The notes: generated from the letters alone by a model not told the origin. Shown: positions 7,624 through 17,237, counted from the stretch's first letter. The stretch is 64,000 nucleotides of DNA from Pantoea sp. At-9b (GCF_000175935.2 NC_014837.1:2170001-2234000); one strand, 5' to 3'. Made by a program: numbers and translations.

Positions 7624-8759
7624 TGATTAAACTGGAAAACCTGACGAAAACCTTTACCCAGAAAAACGGTACGGCGTTTAACGCCGTCGATAACGTCAGC
7701 CTGGAGGTTCCTGCCGGGGAAATGTGCGTGCTGCTCGGCCCTTCCGGTTGCGGCAAAACCACCACGCTGAAGATGATTAACCGCTTGATCCCGGCTACCA
7801 GCGGCAACATCCTGATTAATGGCGAAGATACCAGCGCGCAGGACACCGTGACGCTGCGCCGAAATATCGGTTATGTCATTCAGCAAATTGGCCTGTTCCC
7901 GAATATGACCATTGAAGAGAACATCACCGTAGTGCCACGCATGCTGGGCTGGGATAAAAAACGTTGCCGCGAACGTGCCACTGAGCTGATGAGTATGGTG
8001 GCGCTTGATCCAACCAAGTTCTTACATCGTTACCCACGGGAGATGTCGGGCGGTCAACAACAGCGGATCGGCGTGATCCGCGCACTGGCGGCGGACCCGC
8101 CGGTGTTGCTGATGGATGAACCCTTCGGTGCCGTTGACCCGATTAACCGTGAGGTGATCCAGAACGAGTTTCTCGATATGCAGCGTCAGCTGAAAAAAAC
8201 CGTCATGCTGGTGAGCCATGATATTGATGAGGCGCTGAAGCTGGGCGACCGCATCGCGGTGTTCGGCCAGGGTAAAATTGTGCAGTGTGCCAGCCCGGAC
8301 GAGTTGCTGGCAAAACCGGCCAATGATTTTGTCGGCTCGTTTGTCGGTCAGGACCGTACCCTGAAACGTTTGTTGCTGGTACAGGCGGGTGATGTCACCG
8401 ACCAACAACCGACCATCACCGTACAACGCAGCACGCCACTGGCGGAGGCTTTTGCCACCATGGACGACAACGATATGCGTTCGGTAACCGTGGTCGACAA
8501 TGACGGTAAACCGCTGGGTTTTGTGAAACGCCGCGAAGCGCGCGGTGCCAGTGGGCGCTGTGAAGAGATGCTGCATACCTTTACCGTTACCGGTAAGGCA
8601 GAAGAGAACTTGCGTGTGGTGTTGTCGAAACTGTACGAACACAATCTGGTGTGGATGCCGATTGTGGATGAAGATGGCCGCTATAGCGGGGAGATCTCGC
8701 AGGATTATATTGCGGATTATTTGAGTTCCGGGCGAACCCGGCGGCGGTTAAATCCTTAA
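7623..8759 (+). CDS. osmV: Osmoprotectant ABC transporter ATP-binding protein with CBS domains
   Basis: This is a 378-residue ATPase. Walker A is GPSGCGKTT at 39-47, the signature is SGGQQQR, and Walker B is VLLMDEP followed by the catalytic region and the switch histidine in LVSHD. After the nucleotide-binding domain (about 1-240) come two CBS-like segments (about 255-370: ITVQRSTPLAEAFATM and WMPIVDEDGRYSG). In OpuA-type importers such segments sense ionic strength. This is the energy-supplying subunit. The operon ends at a hairpin at 8763-8788. Confidence 0.92.
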   Translation: MIKLENLTKTFTQKNGTAFNAVDNVSLEVPAGEMCVLLGPSGCGKTTTLKMINRLIPATSGNILINGEDTSAQDTVTLRRNIGYVIQQIGLFPNMTIEENITVVPRMLGWDKKRCRERATELMSMVALDPTKFLHRYPREMSGGQQQRIGVIRALAADPPVLLMDEPFGAVDPINREVIQNEFLDMQRQLKKTVMLVSHDIDEALKLGDRIAVFGQGKIVQCASPDELLAKPANDFVGSFVGQDRTLKRLLLVQAGDVTDQQPTITVQRSTPLAEAFATMDDNDMRSVTVVDNDGKPLGFVKRREARGASGRCEEMLHTFTVTGKAEENLRVVLSKLYEHNLVWMPIVDEDGRYSGEISQDYIADYLSSGRTRRRLNP

Positions 8760-8762
8760 ACC

Positions 8763-8788
8763 TAACGGCGCGATGTATCGCGCCGTTA
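8763..8788. terminator. Hairpin after osmV (single REP-like palindrome)
   Basis: TAACGGCGCGA and TCGCGCCGTTA are perfect eleven-base arms around TGTA. It resembles half of the dispersed REP-like element and sits between convergent osmV and the purine permease gene. It probably serves as a transcript end or stabiliser. Confidence 0.6.
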
Positions 8789-8798
8789 TCGTTGGTGA

Positions 8799-10175
8799 TT
8801 AATGTGAGTCCTCTGCGGCAGTGGTTGCCAGTGCGGGGTTCGCCTGTTCTGACGGCAAAATCAGGTTCAGCACAATCGCCAGAATTCCCCCGGTGGTCAC
8901 CGCATGACCAAACAGATTGGTGACCAGCATCGGGAACTGTTTCAGCACCTCCGGCACCGCTTCAACCCCCAGTCCCAGACCAAAAGAGACCGCCACAATC
9001 AGCATCTCGCGGCGTCCGAGCGGTGTTTGTGTCATCACCCGGATACCGGCGGCAACCACGCTGCCAAACATCACCAACGTCGCCCCACCCAATACCGGTG
9101 CGGGAATTTGCTGCAACAGGTTGCCAATCACCGGGAAAACCCCCAGCAGCACCAGCATCAGGCCAATCACCATGCCGACATAACGGCTGGCGACACCGGT
9201 CATCTGAATGACGCCGTTGTTCTGCGCAAAGGTGGTGTTGGGGAACGCCGAGAACATCGCGGCCAGCACACAACTGAGACCATCCGCGAGGATACCGCCC
9301 TGCAAACGACGCTGGAAACCTTCACCCTCAATCGGCTGACGTGACAGCAGGCAGTTGGCGGTTAAATCTCCGACGGCCTCAATCACGCTAATCACCGACA
9401 CCAGCGCAATCGGCACAAAGATCGCCCAGTCAAAATTGAAACCAAAGCGGAAGAAGCCCGGCAGCACCAGCCAGCTGCTCTCGGCCATCGGTTTGAGTTG
9501 CAGATGGCCCGTCAGTGCGGCGGCAATGCAGCCGACCGCAATGCCTGCCACCACCGCCACCAGACGCGCCCAGCGGTTACGCGAACGGTTCAGCGCTACA
9601 ATCACCAACAGCGTCAGAGCCCCCAGCGCCAGGTTCCAGGGTGCCCCGAAATCGGCAGCATTGTGACCACCGGCCCAGTCGGTGATGCTGACCTTGATCA
9701 GGCTGATGCCGATCAGGGTGATCACCGTACCGGTCACCACCGGCGTTAACACCTTGCGCAACGAGGCCACACAACGGCTGATCAACATCGGGATCAGTGC
9801 AGCAACCAGGTTACAGCCGAAGATCATCGCCATGATCTCTTCCGGGGAGCCGCCACGCGCTTTCACCAGCAAGCCACCGGATAAGATCACGCCAAGAAAC
9901 GCAAAACTGGTGCCTTGCAGGCAGATCATACCGGCACCGATACCCATAAAGCGACGCGCCTGAATAAAGGTACCCAGCCCTGAAACCAGTAACGACATGC
10001 TAATCAGATAAGGAATATACGCCTGTAACCCCAGTACCGAACCAATAATCAGCGGTGGCGTGATGATGCCCACCACGCTGGCCAACACATGTTGCAGTGC
10101 GGCAAAAAATGCGGGGGCTGGGCCAATACGCTGTTCCAGCCCATACAGCAAACCTTTTTCATCTGAGTGCGACAT
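8799..10175 (-). CDS. NCS2-family xanthine/urate permease (XanP/UacT type)
   Basis: This 458-residue, fourteen-helix membrane protein belongs to the nucleobase-ascorbate (NCS2) family of proton symporters. The signature QNNGVIQMTGVASRYVG near residues 320-336, the substrate-binding EAVGDLTA near 265 and QGTSFAF near 84 are all present. Similarity to E. coli XanP and UacT is clear, but xanthine and urate specificity cannot be separated by eye. It lies on the same strand as bioD2 and mlc, 178 bp downstream of bioD2. Its start ATG has GGAG seven bases upstream. It would feed the purine pathway that includes guanine deaminase. Confidence 0.88.
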   Translation of the reverse strand: MSHSDEKGLLYGLEQRIGPAPAFFAALQHVLASVVGIITPPLIIGSVLGLQAYIPYLISMSLLVSGLGTFIQARRFMGIGAGMICLQGTSFAFLGVILSGGLLVKARGGSPEEIMAMIFGCNLVAALIPMLISRCVASLRKVLTPVVTGTVITLIGISLIKVSITDWAGGHNAADFGAPWNLALGALTLLVIVALNRSRNRWARLVAVVAGIAVGCIAAALTGHLQLKPMAESSWLVLPGFFRFGFNFDWAIFVPIALVSVISVIEAVGDLTANCLLSRQPIEGEGFQRRLQGGILADGLSCVLAAMFSAFPNTTFAQNNGVIQMTGVASRYVGMVIGLMLVLLGVFPVIGNLLQQIPAPVLGGATLVMFGSVVAAGIRVMTQTPLGRREMLIVAVSFGLGLGVEAVPEVLKQFPMLVTNLFGHAVTTGGILAIVLNLILPSEQANPALATTAAEDSH

Positions 10176-10353
10176 AACGGTGCTCCGGCAATAAATTCAT
10201 CAGACCAGCTGATGCATGAATCACGCCAGAGCAATAAGATTTGGTGATATTTTTAGCAGGACATTGAATATAAAAGAAATTAATTCATAAAAAACGGTGG
10301 CCGAATCTGTAACCTTAGATTCAGCCAGCCAGGATTTGCCACTTTTCGTTTCA

Positions 10354-11055
10354 TCAGGCGGCAGGTTTTGCACTGTCGCTGTGCGAAACCGGGTACGCCA
10401 GCAGGGACAGATCGAGATAACCGCTTAACTCACGTTGTTCTGCCCGCGGCAGATAAGGCAATTCACCCAGCAGTGGCGCATGCAGTTTTTCACTCAATAC
10501 ATCAATGATTTCCGCATAATGTGCCAGGCCAGGGTTGATGCGATTTGCTACCCAACCCACCAACGGCAGGCCATCCTGTGCCACCGCATCGGCGGTCAGT
10601 AAAGCGTGGCTGATGCATCCTTCTTTGATGCCGACCACCAACACCACCGGCAGTTGTTCCTTTTGCACCCAATTTGACAGCGGTTGCAGGTCATTCATCA
10701 GGCTGCGCCAGCCGCCTGTTCCCTCGACCACCACATGGGGTGAACGTTCCTGTAACGCCGCCAGTCCTTTGCTCATCAGCGGATAATCAATCTGATGGGT
10801 TGGGCTGGTGCTGATTTCATCCTCTTCCAGGGTAATGGGATTGATCGCGGCATAAGGTAATGCCAGGCCAGAAGCCTGCTGCAACAGCAGCGCATCTTTA
10901 TTGCGCAAACCCTCAGGCGTGGGTTTGGCACTCTTTGCGATAGGTTTATAACCTACGGCGCATTGACCATTCTGTGCAAAGCACTGCAACAGTGCGCGGG
11001 AAACCACGGTTTTGCCCACCGCGGTGTCAGTACCGGTGATAAAGAGTGTTTTCAC
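10354..11055 (-). CDS. bioD2: Dethiobiotin synthetase paralogue BioD2
   Basis: This 233-residue P-loop protein (GTDTAVGKT near residues 7-15) matches E. coli BioD2 (YnfK). The family closes the ureido ring of dethiobiotin from 7,8-diaminopelargonate, CO2 and ATP. Whether BioD2 is the physiological enzyme is unresolved. It starts with GTG at 11055 behind GGAGGAAGG. It lies 105 bp downstream of mlc on the same strand, the same arrangement as in E. coli, so cotranscription is likely. Confidence 0.92.
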   Translation of the reverse strand: MKTLFITGTDTAVGKTVVSRALLQCFAQNGQCAVGYKPIAKSAKPTPEGLRNKDALLLQQASGLALPYAAINPITLEEDEISTSPTHQIDYPLMSKGLAALQERSPHVVVEGTGGWRSLMNDLQPLSNWVQKEQLPVVLVVGIKEGCISHALLTADAVAQDGLPLVGWVANRINPGLAHYAEIIDVLSEKLHAPLLGELPYLPRAEQRELSGYLDLSLLAYPVSHSDSAKPAA

Positions 11056-11160
11056 CCTTCCTCCTTACGTTTAGCGATGTGAACCAGAGGTGACGAAGGA
11101 GTAGTTTAAGGAAATGTCGTACCTGACAGATTGCGTTAGAACAAACTTAAGGTGGGCTGA

Positions 11161-12378
11161 TTAGCCCTGAAGCAGTTTTATCAGCAAATAACCCGAATAA
11201 AGGGCATCTTTGATTAACGCCGCCGCACCCAGGGTGCCAGGATCGTTAAATGCCGTGGGGGCCAGTTGGATTTCATCACTGTAGGCGGGTAACGCCTGCT
11301 GGCGAATGGTGCTGGTCACGGCGGGAAACAACACGCCGGGTGCCTGATTGAGCGGCGAACCGATAAGAATTTGTCGTGGATTAAAAATATTCACCATCAT
11401 CGCCAGCATGCGGCCAATATGGTGTCCGACCCCGGCAATCACATCACTCGCCAGACGATCGCCCTCCTGTGCCGCCTGACACAAGGATTCAATCGTCAGC
11501 GGTACGTCATGCAAACGGCTGTCCGGTTGATGGAGTAAACGTTGCGCCGCGAGGTTGAGCAGACTGCCGATGCTGGCCACGGTTTCCAGACAACCGTGGT
11601 TGCCGCAGTAGCACTGCTGACCATAGGGATCAATCTGGGTATGACCAATTTCCACCAACGCCCGCCCGCTTTTGTGCAGCAGTTGCCCACCGGTAATTAC
11701 CCCGGCACCGACGGTTTCATCGATCACAATCTGGATCACGTCCTGCGCACCGCGTGAAGCACCGAACAGCGATTCGGCCAGCGTCCAGGCCGAAATATCA
11801 TGTTGGACAAACACCGGCACCCCGGTGCGTTGAGACAGGGTTTCACCCAACGGCATATCTTCAATCGCGTAGCCCGGCATGCGGTGCACCACGCCGGAGG
11901 CGGCATTGATCAGACCGGGTAAGGTGATGGCGATAGCGGTCAAACGCTCCAGCTGTTTCTGATGACGAATAAAGAAAGCGTCAACCAACTCCTGCAACGT
12001 CTGTAGCAAGGGTTTATCCGGGCTGGCGGTCAATGGCAGGCGATCTTCCTGTAAGGCACGGCTGCTGAGATCGCGTAATGTCAGGGTGATATAACCGGGT
12101 TGAATGCGGATTGCCAGATAGTGCCAGGCGAGGGTATCGAGAACCAAACCAATCGCTGGACGACCACGGCTGCCCGGCTCCTGAAACTCCGTTTCCTGCA
12201 CCAGATGTGCGTCCAGCATTTCGCGCACGATTTTGGTGATACTGGCCGGAGCGAGTTGCGCACGTTTGGACAGTTCAATACGCGAAATCGGGCCGTAATG
12301 ATCGATCAATCGGTAAACCACACCTGCGTTGGTCTGCTTGATTTGATCAATGTGGCCAGGTTGACTGTCCAGATTCAC
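11161..12378 (-). CDS. mlc: Global sugar-uptake repressor Mlc (ROK family)
   Basis: This 405-residue protein is highly similar to E. coli Mlc (DgsA). The N-terminal winged helix spans about residues 15-75 (RIELSKRAQLAPASITKIVR), followed by a ROK domain. The zinc-binding cluster CYCGNHGCLE is intact near 257-266. Mlc represses ptsG, manXYZ, malT and its own gene and is released when it is sequestered by unphosphorylated PtsG. Translation starts at GTG 12378 behind GGGAG. The C-terminal helix LLIKLLQG, needed in E. coli for PtsG interaction, is kept. Confidence 0.96.
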   Translation of the reverse strand: MNLDSQPGHIDQIKQTNAGVVYRLIDHYGPISRIELSKRAQLAPASITKIVREMLDAHLVQETEFQEPGSRGRPAIGLVLDTLAWHYLAIRIQPGYITLTLRDLSSRALQEDRLPLTASPDKPLLQTLQELVDAFFIRHQKQLERLTAIAITLPGLINAASGVVHRMPGYAIEDMPLGETLSQRTGVPVFVQHDISAWTLAESLFGASRGAQDVIQIVIDETVGAGVITGGQLLHKSGRALVEIGHTQIDPYGQQCYCGNHGCLETVASIGSLLNLAAQRLLHQPDSRLHDVPLTIESLCQAAQEGDRLASDVIAGVGHHIGRMLAMMVNIFNPRQILIGSPLNQAPGVLFPAVTSTIRQQALPAYSDEIQLAPTAFNDPGTLGAAALIKDALYSGYLLIKLLQG

Positions 12379-12391
12379 ACCCTGCTCCCGG

Positions 12392-12415
12392 TTATTTTCG
12401 CGCTTCTAAATAAAT
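12392..12415. promoter_or_regulatory. Possible Mlc autoregulatory operator
   Basis: TTATTTTCGCG followed by CTTCTAAATAA forms an imperfect inverted repeat just upstream of the mlc GTG. It has the A/T arms with a central CGCG seen in Mlc operators, and Mlc represses its own gene in E. coli. The match was made by eye and is weak. Confidence 0.3.
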
Positions 12416-12512
12416 AGCAACTATGGTGCGGCAGAATGGCGGATAGCGCCAAATATTTGATTAGATATGTGATTTGTCGCACATATTGTCAGACTGTTTT
12501 CTCGCGTCTGGC

Positions 12513-13409
12513 TTAAGTTTCAGCGTTACGTTGTAACAGCTTCATCATATTTGCCATTTGCGCACTCGGTTCGCGCGTTGCTGACCACACCAACCACACT
12601 TCAGAAAGCGCATCGGCTTCATGGAGCGGAAGCCACACGACATCCGCCAGTCGTGCACGGCGGAAGGATGCCGGTAAAATGGACACGCCCAGCCCGGTTG
12701 CCACCAGGCCGAGGATCGTCATCGCTTCGCCCACTTCTTGGGTAATAAACGGTTTGATCTGGTAGCGGTGCAACAACGCCAGAATCTCGCCATATAAGGC
12801 CGTTCCCCCTAGCGGGTCGAAAAAGACAAAAGGTTCATTCGCCAGCGCCTGAATCGAGATCGCCTCTGCATCAGCCAGCGGATGCGCCCAATGCACCACC
12901 GCACACAAGGGTTCCCGCAGCAACAATTGATGCTGTAAATCACTTGGCAACGGCGTATTGCGCATCACGCCGAGGTCGAGACGCCCTTCATGTAACGGTG
13001 CCAGTTGCTGGCGGGTGTTGATCTCCTGCATCTGGATATGCACGGCTGGCCAGCGCTGACGGAAATGGTAAAGCGCATCGGAGACCAGCCCGGTAAAAGG
13101 CGCGGAGGAGGTGAAGCCAATACGCAGTTCCCCTTCCTGGCCGTTGTGCAGGCGGGCCGCCCGACTGGCGGCCTGTTCCACTTGCAGCAAAATCCCGCGC
13201 GCATCCTGTAAAAATTGCTGCCCGGCGGCAGTGATCTGCACGCTGCGATTGGTACGGGTAAACAACTGCGCGCCAATTTCCTGTTCCAGTTGCTGGATCT
13301 GCTGGCTGAGCGGTGGTTGCGAAATGTTGAGACGAATGGCGGCACGGCCAAAATGCAGTTCTTCAGCCACCGCAATGAAATAGCGAAGATGACGGAGTTC
13401 AACATTCAT
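12513..13409 (-). CDS. ynfL: LysR-type regulator YnfL
   Basis: This 298-residue LysR protein has the helix-turn-helix LHFGRAAIRLNISQPPLSQQ at about 18-37 and an effector-binding domain after residue 90. Its position, divergent from ynfM with a 94-bp shared promoter region, equals that of ynfL in E. coli. It may control ynfM, but the effector is unknown. The start ATG at 13409 opens MNVELRHLRYF, typical of the family. Confidence 0.88.
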   Translation of the reverse strand: MNVELRHLRYFIAVAEELHFGRAAIRLNISQPPLSQQIQQLEQEIGAQLFTRTNRSVQITAAGQQFLQDARGILLQVEQAASRAARLHNGQEGELRIGFTSSAPFTGLVSDALYHFRQRWPAVHIQMQEINTRQQLAPLHEGRLDLGVMRNTPLPSDLQHQLLLREPLCAVVHWAHPLADAEAISIQALANEPFVFFDPLGGTALYGEILALLHRYQIKPFITQEVGEAMTILGLVATGLGVSILPASFRRARLADVVWLPLHEADALSEVWLVWSATREPSAQMANMMKLLQRNAET

Positions 13410-13503
13410 ATTTAAAACGTCTTATTCGAGATTATTAATATATTGTACAACCTATTATCACTTTCCTACGATAGCAATACCTTTTGAAATTTGAGGATTT
13501 TCC

Positions 13504-14760
13504 GTGAGTCGCTCTTCTCAGGCAGTGACACTCGATGAGGACGAAGTGTCCGTCGTGCCTGCTTCTGCTCCAGCGTCAGTAACATGGATTGAACGCGGTT
13601 CGCCGCAATTTATGCGTGTTACCCTTGCCCTGTTCTCGGCTGGTCTTGCCACGTTTGCCCTGCTGTATTGCGTCCAGCCGATTCTGCCGGTGTTATCCCA
13701 GCAGTTTGGCGTCTCTCCGGCGGCCAGCAGTATCTCGCTGTCGTTATCAACCGGGTTGATGGCGCTGGGTTTGCTGGTCACCGGACCGCTGTCCGACGCC
13801 ATTGGTCGTAAGTCGGTGATGGTGACGGCCTTGATGCTCGCCGCGCTGTGCACCGTGATTTCCGCCATGATGACCAGCTGGCACGGTATTCTGTTGATGC
13901 GTGCCCTGATTGGTTTGTCGTTAAGTGGCGTTGCGGCGGTGGGGATGACCTACCTGAGTGAAGAGATTCATCCGCGAGTGATCGCCTTTTCAATGGGCTT
14001 ATATATCAGCGGCAACTCGATTGGCGGCATGAGCGGTCGCCTGCTGACGGGGGTGTTGACCGACCTCTTCTCCTGGCGCATCGCCATTGGTGTCATCGGA
14101 TGCTTTTCGCTGGCGTCGGCGCTGATGTTCTGGAAAATCCTGCCCGCTTCACGCCATTTCCGCCCGGCGTCATTACGTCCGCATAATTTGTTGATTAATT
14201 TCCGCCTGCACTGGCGTGACAAAGGTCTGCCGCTGCTGTTCGCGGAAGGCTTTCTGCTGATGGGCGCGTTTGTCACCCTGTTCAATTACATCGGTTATCG
14301 ACTGCTGAGCGCCCCGTGGTTTCTCAGCCAGGCGGTGGTCGGTTTATTGTCGGTGGTGTATCTGACCGGTTCCTGGAGTTCGCCGAAAGCCGGGGCGATG
14401 ACCAGCCGTTTTGGTCGCGGTCCGGTGATGATTACCGCCACGGCGATCATGCTGTGTGGCCTGTTGCTGACGGCGTTCAATACCTTATGGGTCATCCTGC
14501 CGGGTATGATGCTGTTTACCGCCGGTTTTTTTGCCGCTCACTCGGTTGCCAGTGGCTGGATTGGCCCGCGTGCACGTCGGGCAAAAGGCCAGGCCTCTTC
14601 CCTCTATTTGTTCAGTTATTACGTCGGTTCCAGCGTCGCCGGAACCTTGGGTGGCGTGTTCTGGCACAGCTTTGGCTGGGGCGGTGTGACCGCATTTATC
14701 AGTGTGCTGCTGGTGCTGGCATTGCTGGTCGGCTGGCGTTTGCAGTGCCGCCAACTGTAA
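13504..14760 (+). CDS. ynfM: MFS transporter YnfM
   Basis: This 418-residue, twelve-helix MFS protein matches E. coli YnfM along its length, including FALLYCVQPILPVLSQ, GLSLSGVAAVGMTYLSEE and KGQASSLYLFSYY. Arabinose or drug export has been suggested for the family, but the substrate is not established. Translation starts at GTG 13504, behind GAGGA. The hydrophilic N-terminus (about 35 residues) is less conserved than the rest. An intrinsic terminator follows at 14769. Confidence 0.93.
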   Translation: MSRSSQAVTLDEDEVSVVPASAPASVTWIERGSPQFMRVTLALFSAGLATFALLYCVQPILPVLSQQFGVSPAASSISLSLSTGLMALGLLVTGPLSDAIGRKSVMVTALMLAALCTVISAMMTSWHGILLMRALIGLSLSGVAAVGMTYLSEEIHPRVIAFSMGLYISGNSIGGMSGRLLTGVLTDLFSWRIAIGVIGCFSLASALMFWKILPASRHFRPASLRPHNLLINFRLHWRDKGLPLLFAEGFLLMGAFVTLFNYIGYRLLSAPWFLSQAVVGLLSVVYLTGSWSSPKAGAMTSRFGRGPVMITATAIMLCGLLLTAFNTLWVILPGMMLFTAGFFAAHSVASGWIGPRARRAKGQASSLYLFSYYVGSSVAGTLGGVFWHSFGWGGVTAFISVLLVLALLVGWRLQCRQL

Positions 14761-14768
14761 CCTGTTTT

Positions 14769-14790
14769 ACGGGGCCGCAGCGCCCCGTTT
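14769..14790 (+). terminator. Terminator of ynfM
   Basis: ACGGGGC and GCCCCGT arms form a seven-base-pair stem around a six-base loop, eight bases after the ynfM stop, followed by a short T run. Confidence 0.7.
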
Positions 14791-14918
14791 TCCTCGCGTA
14801 CATTCCCCATCCCGGCAAACTTTTAGTGCCAGTGAAAACAAAATAAAAATAGCTAGCTATAATTTGTTCTATTCCAAAAATAGTTAGATTTTTTCTTTCA
14901 CAGCAACGAGGAAGCCCG

Positions 14919-15170
14919 ATGGAACTTTATTATTACGTCGATAAATACGCAGGCTATAACGACAACCATGTGGTGCACGCCACCGGATGTCCTTTCCTTC
15001 CTCCAGACTCCGCCAGACGCTTTCTCGGCACGTTTTACACCGCCAATGCGGCGATTCAACAAGCGCGTAAGTTTTATCCTTCCGCCTTAGGTTGCGAACA
15101 TTGTTGTCCGGTTGGGGTAAAAAAAAATCTGATAACCCAGAATAGCGTGGCGCTAAAACACCTGGTCTGA
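14919..15170 (+). CDS. Small Cys/His-containing hypothetical protein (83 aa)
   Basis: I know no assigned function. The motif HATGCPFLP near residues 20-28 and GCEHCCP near 58-64 place a His and four Cys so that they could bind a metal, like short uncharacterised proteins with a H-x-x-x-C...C-x-x-C-C arrangement. There is no signal peptide. The ATG is preceded by GAGGAAG. The 130 bp upstream are strikingly A+T-rich and contain the palindrome ATAGCTAGCTAT at 14849-14860. The gene lies alone between ynfM and cybB and may have been acquired. Confidence 0.7.
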   Translation: MELYYYVDKYAGYNDNHVVHATGCPFLPPDSARRFLGTFYTANAAIQQARKFYPSALGCEHCCPVGVKKNLITQNSVALKHLV

Positions 15171-15281
15171 CTCTGATATTCCCGGTCTGAGCCGGAGCGC
15201 GACGTTGCGCCATTTTGTTAAGTTTTCCTTTGGCATTTCGCTATGTTAGACCCCAACAACATTGCTTCAGGTAAAACGCTC

Positions 15282-15821
15282 ATGCGTGAAAAATACGCAA
15301 CGTCGCAAATCGCCCTTCACTGGCTGACCCTGTTATTGATCGCCATTGCCTACACCACCATTGAGCTACGCGGTCTGGCCGCCCGTGGTTCACTCACCCG
15401 TAGCCTGATGATAATGACGCATTTCAGCTGTGGTGTATCGGTCTGGGTTCTGATGCTGGTGCGCACCGCGTTACGTCATCGCCACGCTTCACCTGACATC
15501 ATTCCCGCACCGCCACGCTGGCAGCATAACCTCGCCCATCTGATGCATTTTCTGCTGTACGCGCTGTTTCTGACGTTACCGATCCTCGGCGTCAGCTCGA
15601 AATATCTCAATGGTCGCCCGTGGCAAGTCTTTGGCGTGTCGATGCCGGTGAGCAGCAGCCCGAATTTTGACCTCGCCGATACGCTGATTGGCTGGCATGA
15701 AACCCTGGCCCCGCTGGGCTACTGGCTGATTGGTCTGCACGCCGCAGCCGCGCTGCTGCATCACTATATCCTGAAGGACAATACGCTTATCCGCATGATG
15801 CCAACGCGTAAACGCAGTTAA
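15282..15821 (+). CDS. cybB: Cytochrome b561 CybB
   Basis: This 179-residue, four-helix inner-membrane diheme protein is close to E. coli CybB. Histidines suitable as heme ligands lie in IALHWLTL, MTHFSCG, HETLAPLGYW and GLHAAAALLHH. CybB oxidises ubiquinol and transfers electrons to superoxide, so it is called a superoxide:ubiquinone oxidoreductase. An in-frame ATG at 15243 would add 13 residues, but MREKYATSQIALHW at 15282 aligns with the E. coli start. A hairpin follows the gene. Confidence 0.92.
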   Translation: MREKYATSQIALHWLTLLLIAIAYTTIELRGLAARGSLTRSLMIMTHFSCGVSVWVLMLVRTALRHRHASPDIIPAPPRWQHNLAHLMHFLLYALFLTLPILGVSSKYLNGRPWQVFGVSMPVSSSPNFDLADTLIGWHETLAPLGYWLIGLHAAAALLHHYILKDNTLIRMMPTRKRS

Positions 15822-15828
15822 CCCTGAG

Positions 15829-15861
15829 CTCAGGATAATAACCTCAGGCTATTACCCTGAG
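15829..15861 (+). terminator. Hairpin after cybB
   Basis: CTCAGGATAATA and TATTACCCTGAG form a twelve-base stem with one mismatch around a nine-base loop. The pentamer CCTGAG or CTCAGG occurs four times in this short stretch, so alternative folds exist. An A-rich tract rather than a T run follows. Confidence 0.45.
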
Positions 15862-16010
15862 CCCTGGTGATAAAAAATATTCAGCAATAAAATACGGTTA
15901 GACGGTTTCCCTCAGCGTATTAATCCTCCACAATAGGCATAATTTGTGACCCAAGTCACTTTACCTCGGGCCTTGTGCCCGTCATTTGCTGCCTGACTGA
16001 TCTGAAATTC

Positions 16011-17195
16011 ATGCAATCAACAACCGTCTCCCGTAAAACGGCCTGGCTACGCGTCGTGTTGCTGGCCATTGCCGCTTTTGTCTTTAATACCACCGAATTT
16101 GTCCCGGTCGGCTTACTGTCCGATATCGCCGCCAGTTATGCGATGAAAACGGCAGATGTCGGCATCATGCTGACCATCTATGCCTGGGTAGTGGCCCTGC
16201 TGTCGCTGCCGCTGATGCTGTTGACGCGCAATATTGAACGTCGCCTGCTGCTGTCGATCCTGTTTGTGTTGTTTATCGCCAGCCACGTGCTCTCCTCGGT
16301 CGCGTGGGATTTCACCTCACTGGTGATCTCCCGTATTGGTATCGCGCTGGCTCATGCAGTGTTCTGGTCAATTACCGCGTCGCTGGCGATCCGTGTCGCG
16401 CCGGCAGGCAAAAAAACCCAGGCGTTAAGTATGCTGGCGACCGGCACGGCGCTGGCGATGGTGCTGGGTGTGCCGATTGGGCGTGTCGTCGGTCAGTATC
16501 TCGGCTGGCGTACCACTTTCGGTATGATTGGTTTGTCCGCGCTGGTGCTGTTGGTGCTGCTCGCACGCATCCTGCCCCGCCTGCCCAGTGAACATACCGG
16601 CTCGCTCAGCAGTGTACCGATGCTATTCCGCCGCCCGGCGCTGGTCAGCATGTATGTGCTGGTGACCATCGTGGTGACGGCGCATTACACCGCCTACAGC
16701 TACATCGAACCCTTTATGCAGGTGGTGGCCAACTCCGGGGAGAACTTCACCACGTTGTTGCTGCTGCTGTTTGGATCGGCGGGCATTATCGGCAGCGTGC
16801 TCTTCAGCACCCTGGGCAATAAATATCCTTCGGCGCTGCTGATCGCCGCCATTGCGGTGATCACCCTGTGCATGGGACTGCTGATTTTCGCTGCTGTGCG
16901 CCCGGCGGCGATTTCAACGCTGTGTATTTTCTGGGGCATGGCGATGATGATGATTGGTCTGGCAATGCAGGTGCGTGTGCTGTCGCTGGCACCGGATGCG
17001 ACCGACGTTGCCATGTCGCTGATGTCGGGCATTTATAACATTGGGATTGGTGCCGGTGCACTGCTCGGTAATCAGGTCAGCCTGCATATGAGCATGGCGG
17101 ATGTGGGCAATATTGGTGGGTTAATCGGCCTGGTGGCGTTGTTCTGGTGTATCTATATCTTCCGTCGTTATCCGCAGTTACGTTCCAACGGTTAA
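16011..17195 (+). CDS. sotB: Sugar efflux transporter SotB
   Basis: This 394-residue, twelve-helix MFS protein is very similar to E. coli SotB (YdeA), which exports arabinose, lactose and IPTG and limits sugar stress. Conserved stretches include [29 protein letters not shown], and [19 protein letters not shown]. An in-frame GTG at 15975 would add twelve residues with no counterpart; [12 protein letters not shown] at 16011 aligns with the E. coli start. It converges with bhsA on a strong bidirectional terminator. Confidence 0.93.
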   Translation: MQSTTVSRKTAWLRVVLLAIAAFVFNTTEFVPVGLLSDIAASYAMKTADVGIMLTIYAWVVALLSLPLMLLTRNIERRLLLSILFVLFIASHVLSSVAWDFTSLVISRIGIALAHAVFWSITASLAIRVAPAGKKTQALSMLATGTALAMVLGVPIGRVVGQYLGWRTTFGMIGLSALVLLVLLARILPRLPSEHTGSLSSVPMLFRRPALVSMYVLVTIVVTAHYTAYSYIEPFMQVVANSGENFTTLLLLLFGSAGIIGSVLFSTLGNKYPSALLIAAIAVITLCMGLLIFAAVRPAAISTLCIFWGMAMMMIGLAMQVRVLSLAPDATDVAMSLMSGIYNIGIGAGALLGNQVSLHMSMADVGNIGGLIGLVALFWCIYIFRRYPQLRSNG

Positions 17196-17196
17196 A

Positions 17197-17236
17197 AAAG
17201 GGGCTTCAGATAGAAGCTATCTGAAGCCTGCCCCTT
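17197..17236. terminator. Bidirectional terminator between sotB and bhsA
   Basis: GGCTTCAGATA and TATCTGAAGCC form an eleven-base-pair stem around five bases. A flanking AAGGG and CCCCTT pair extends it. A and T tracts on opposite sides suit both converging genes. Confidence 0.85.
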
Positions 17237-17237
17237 C

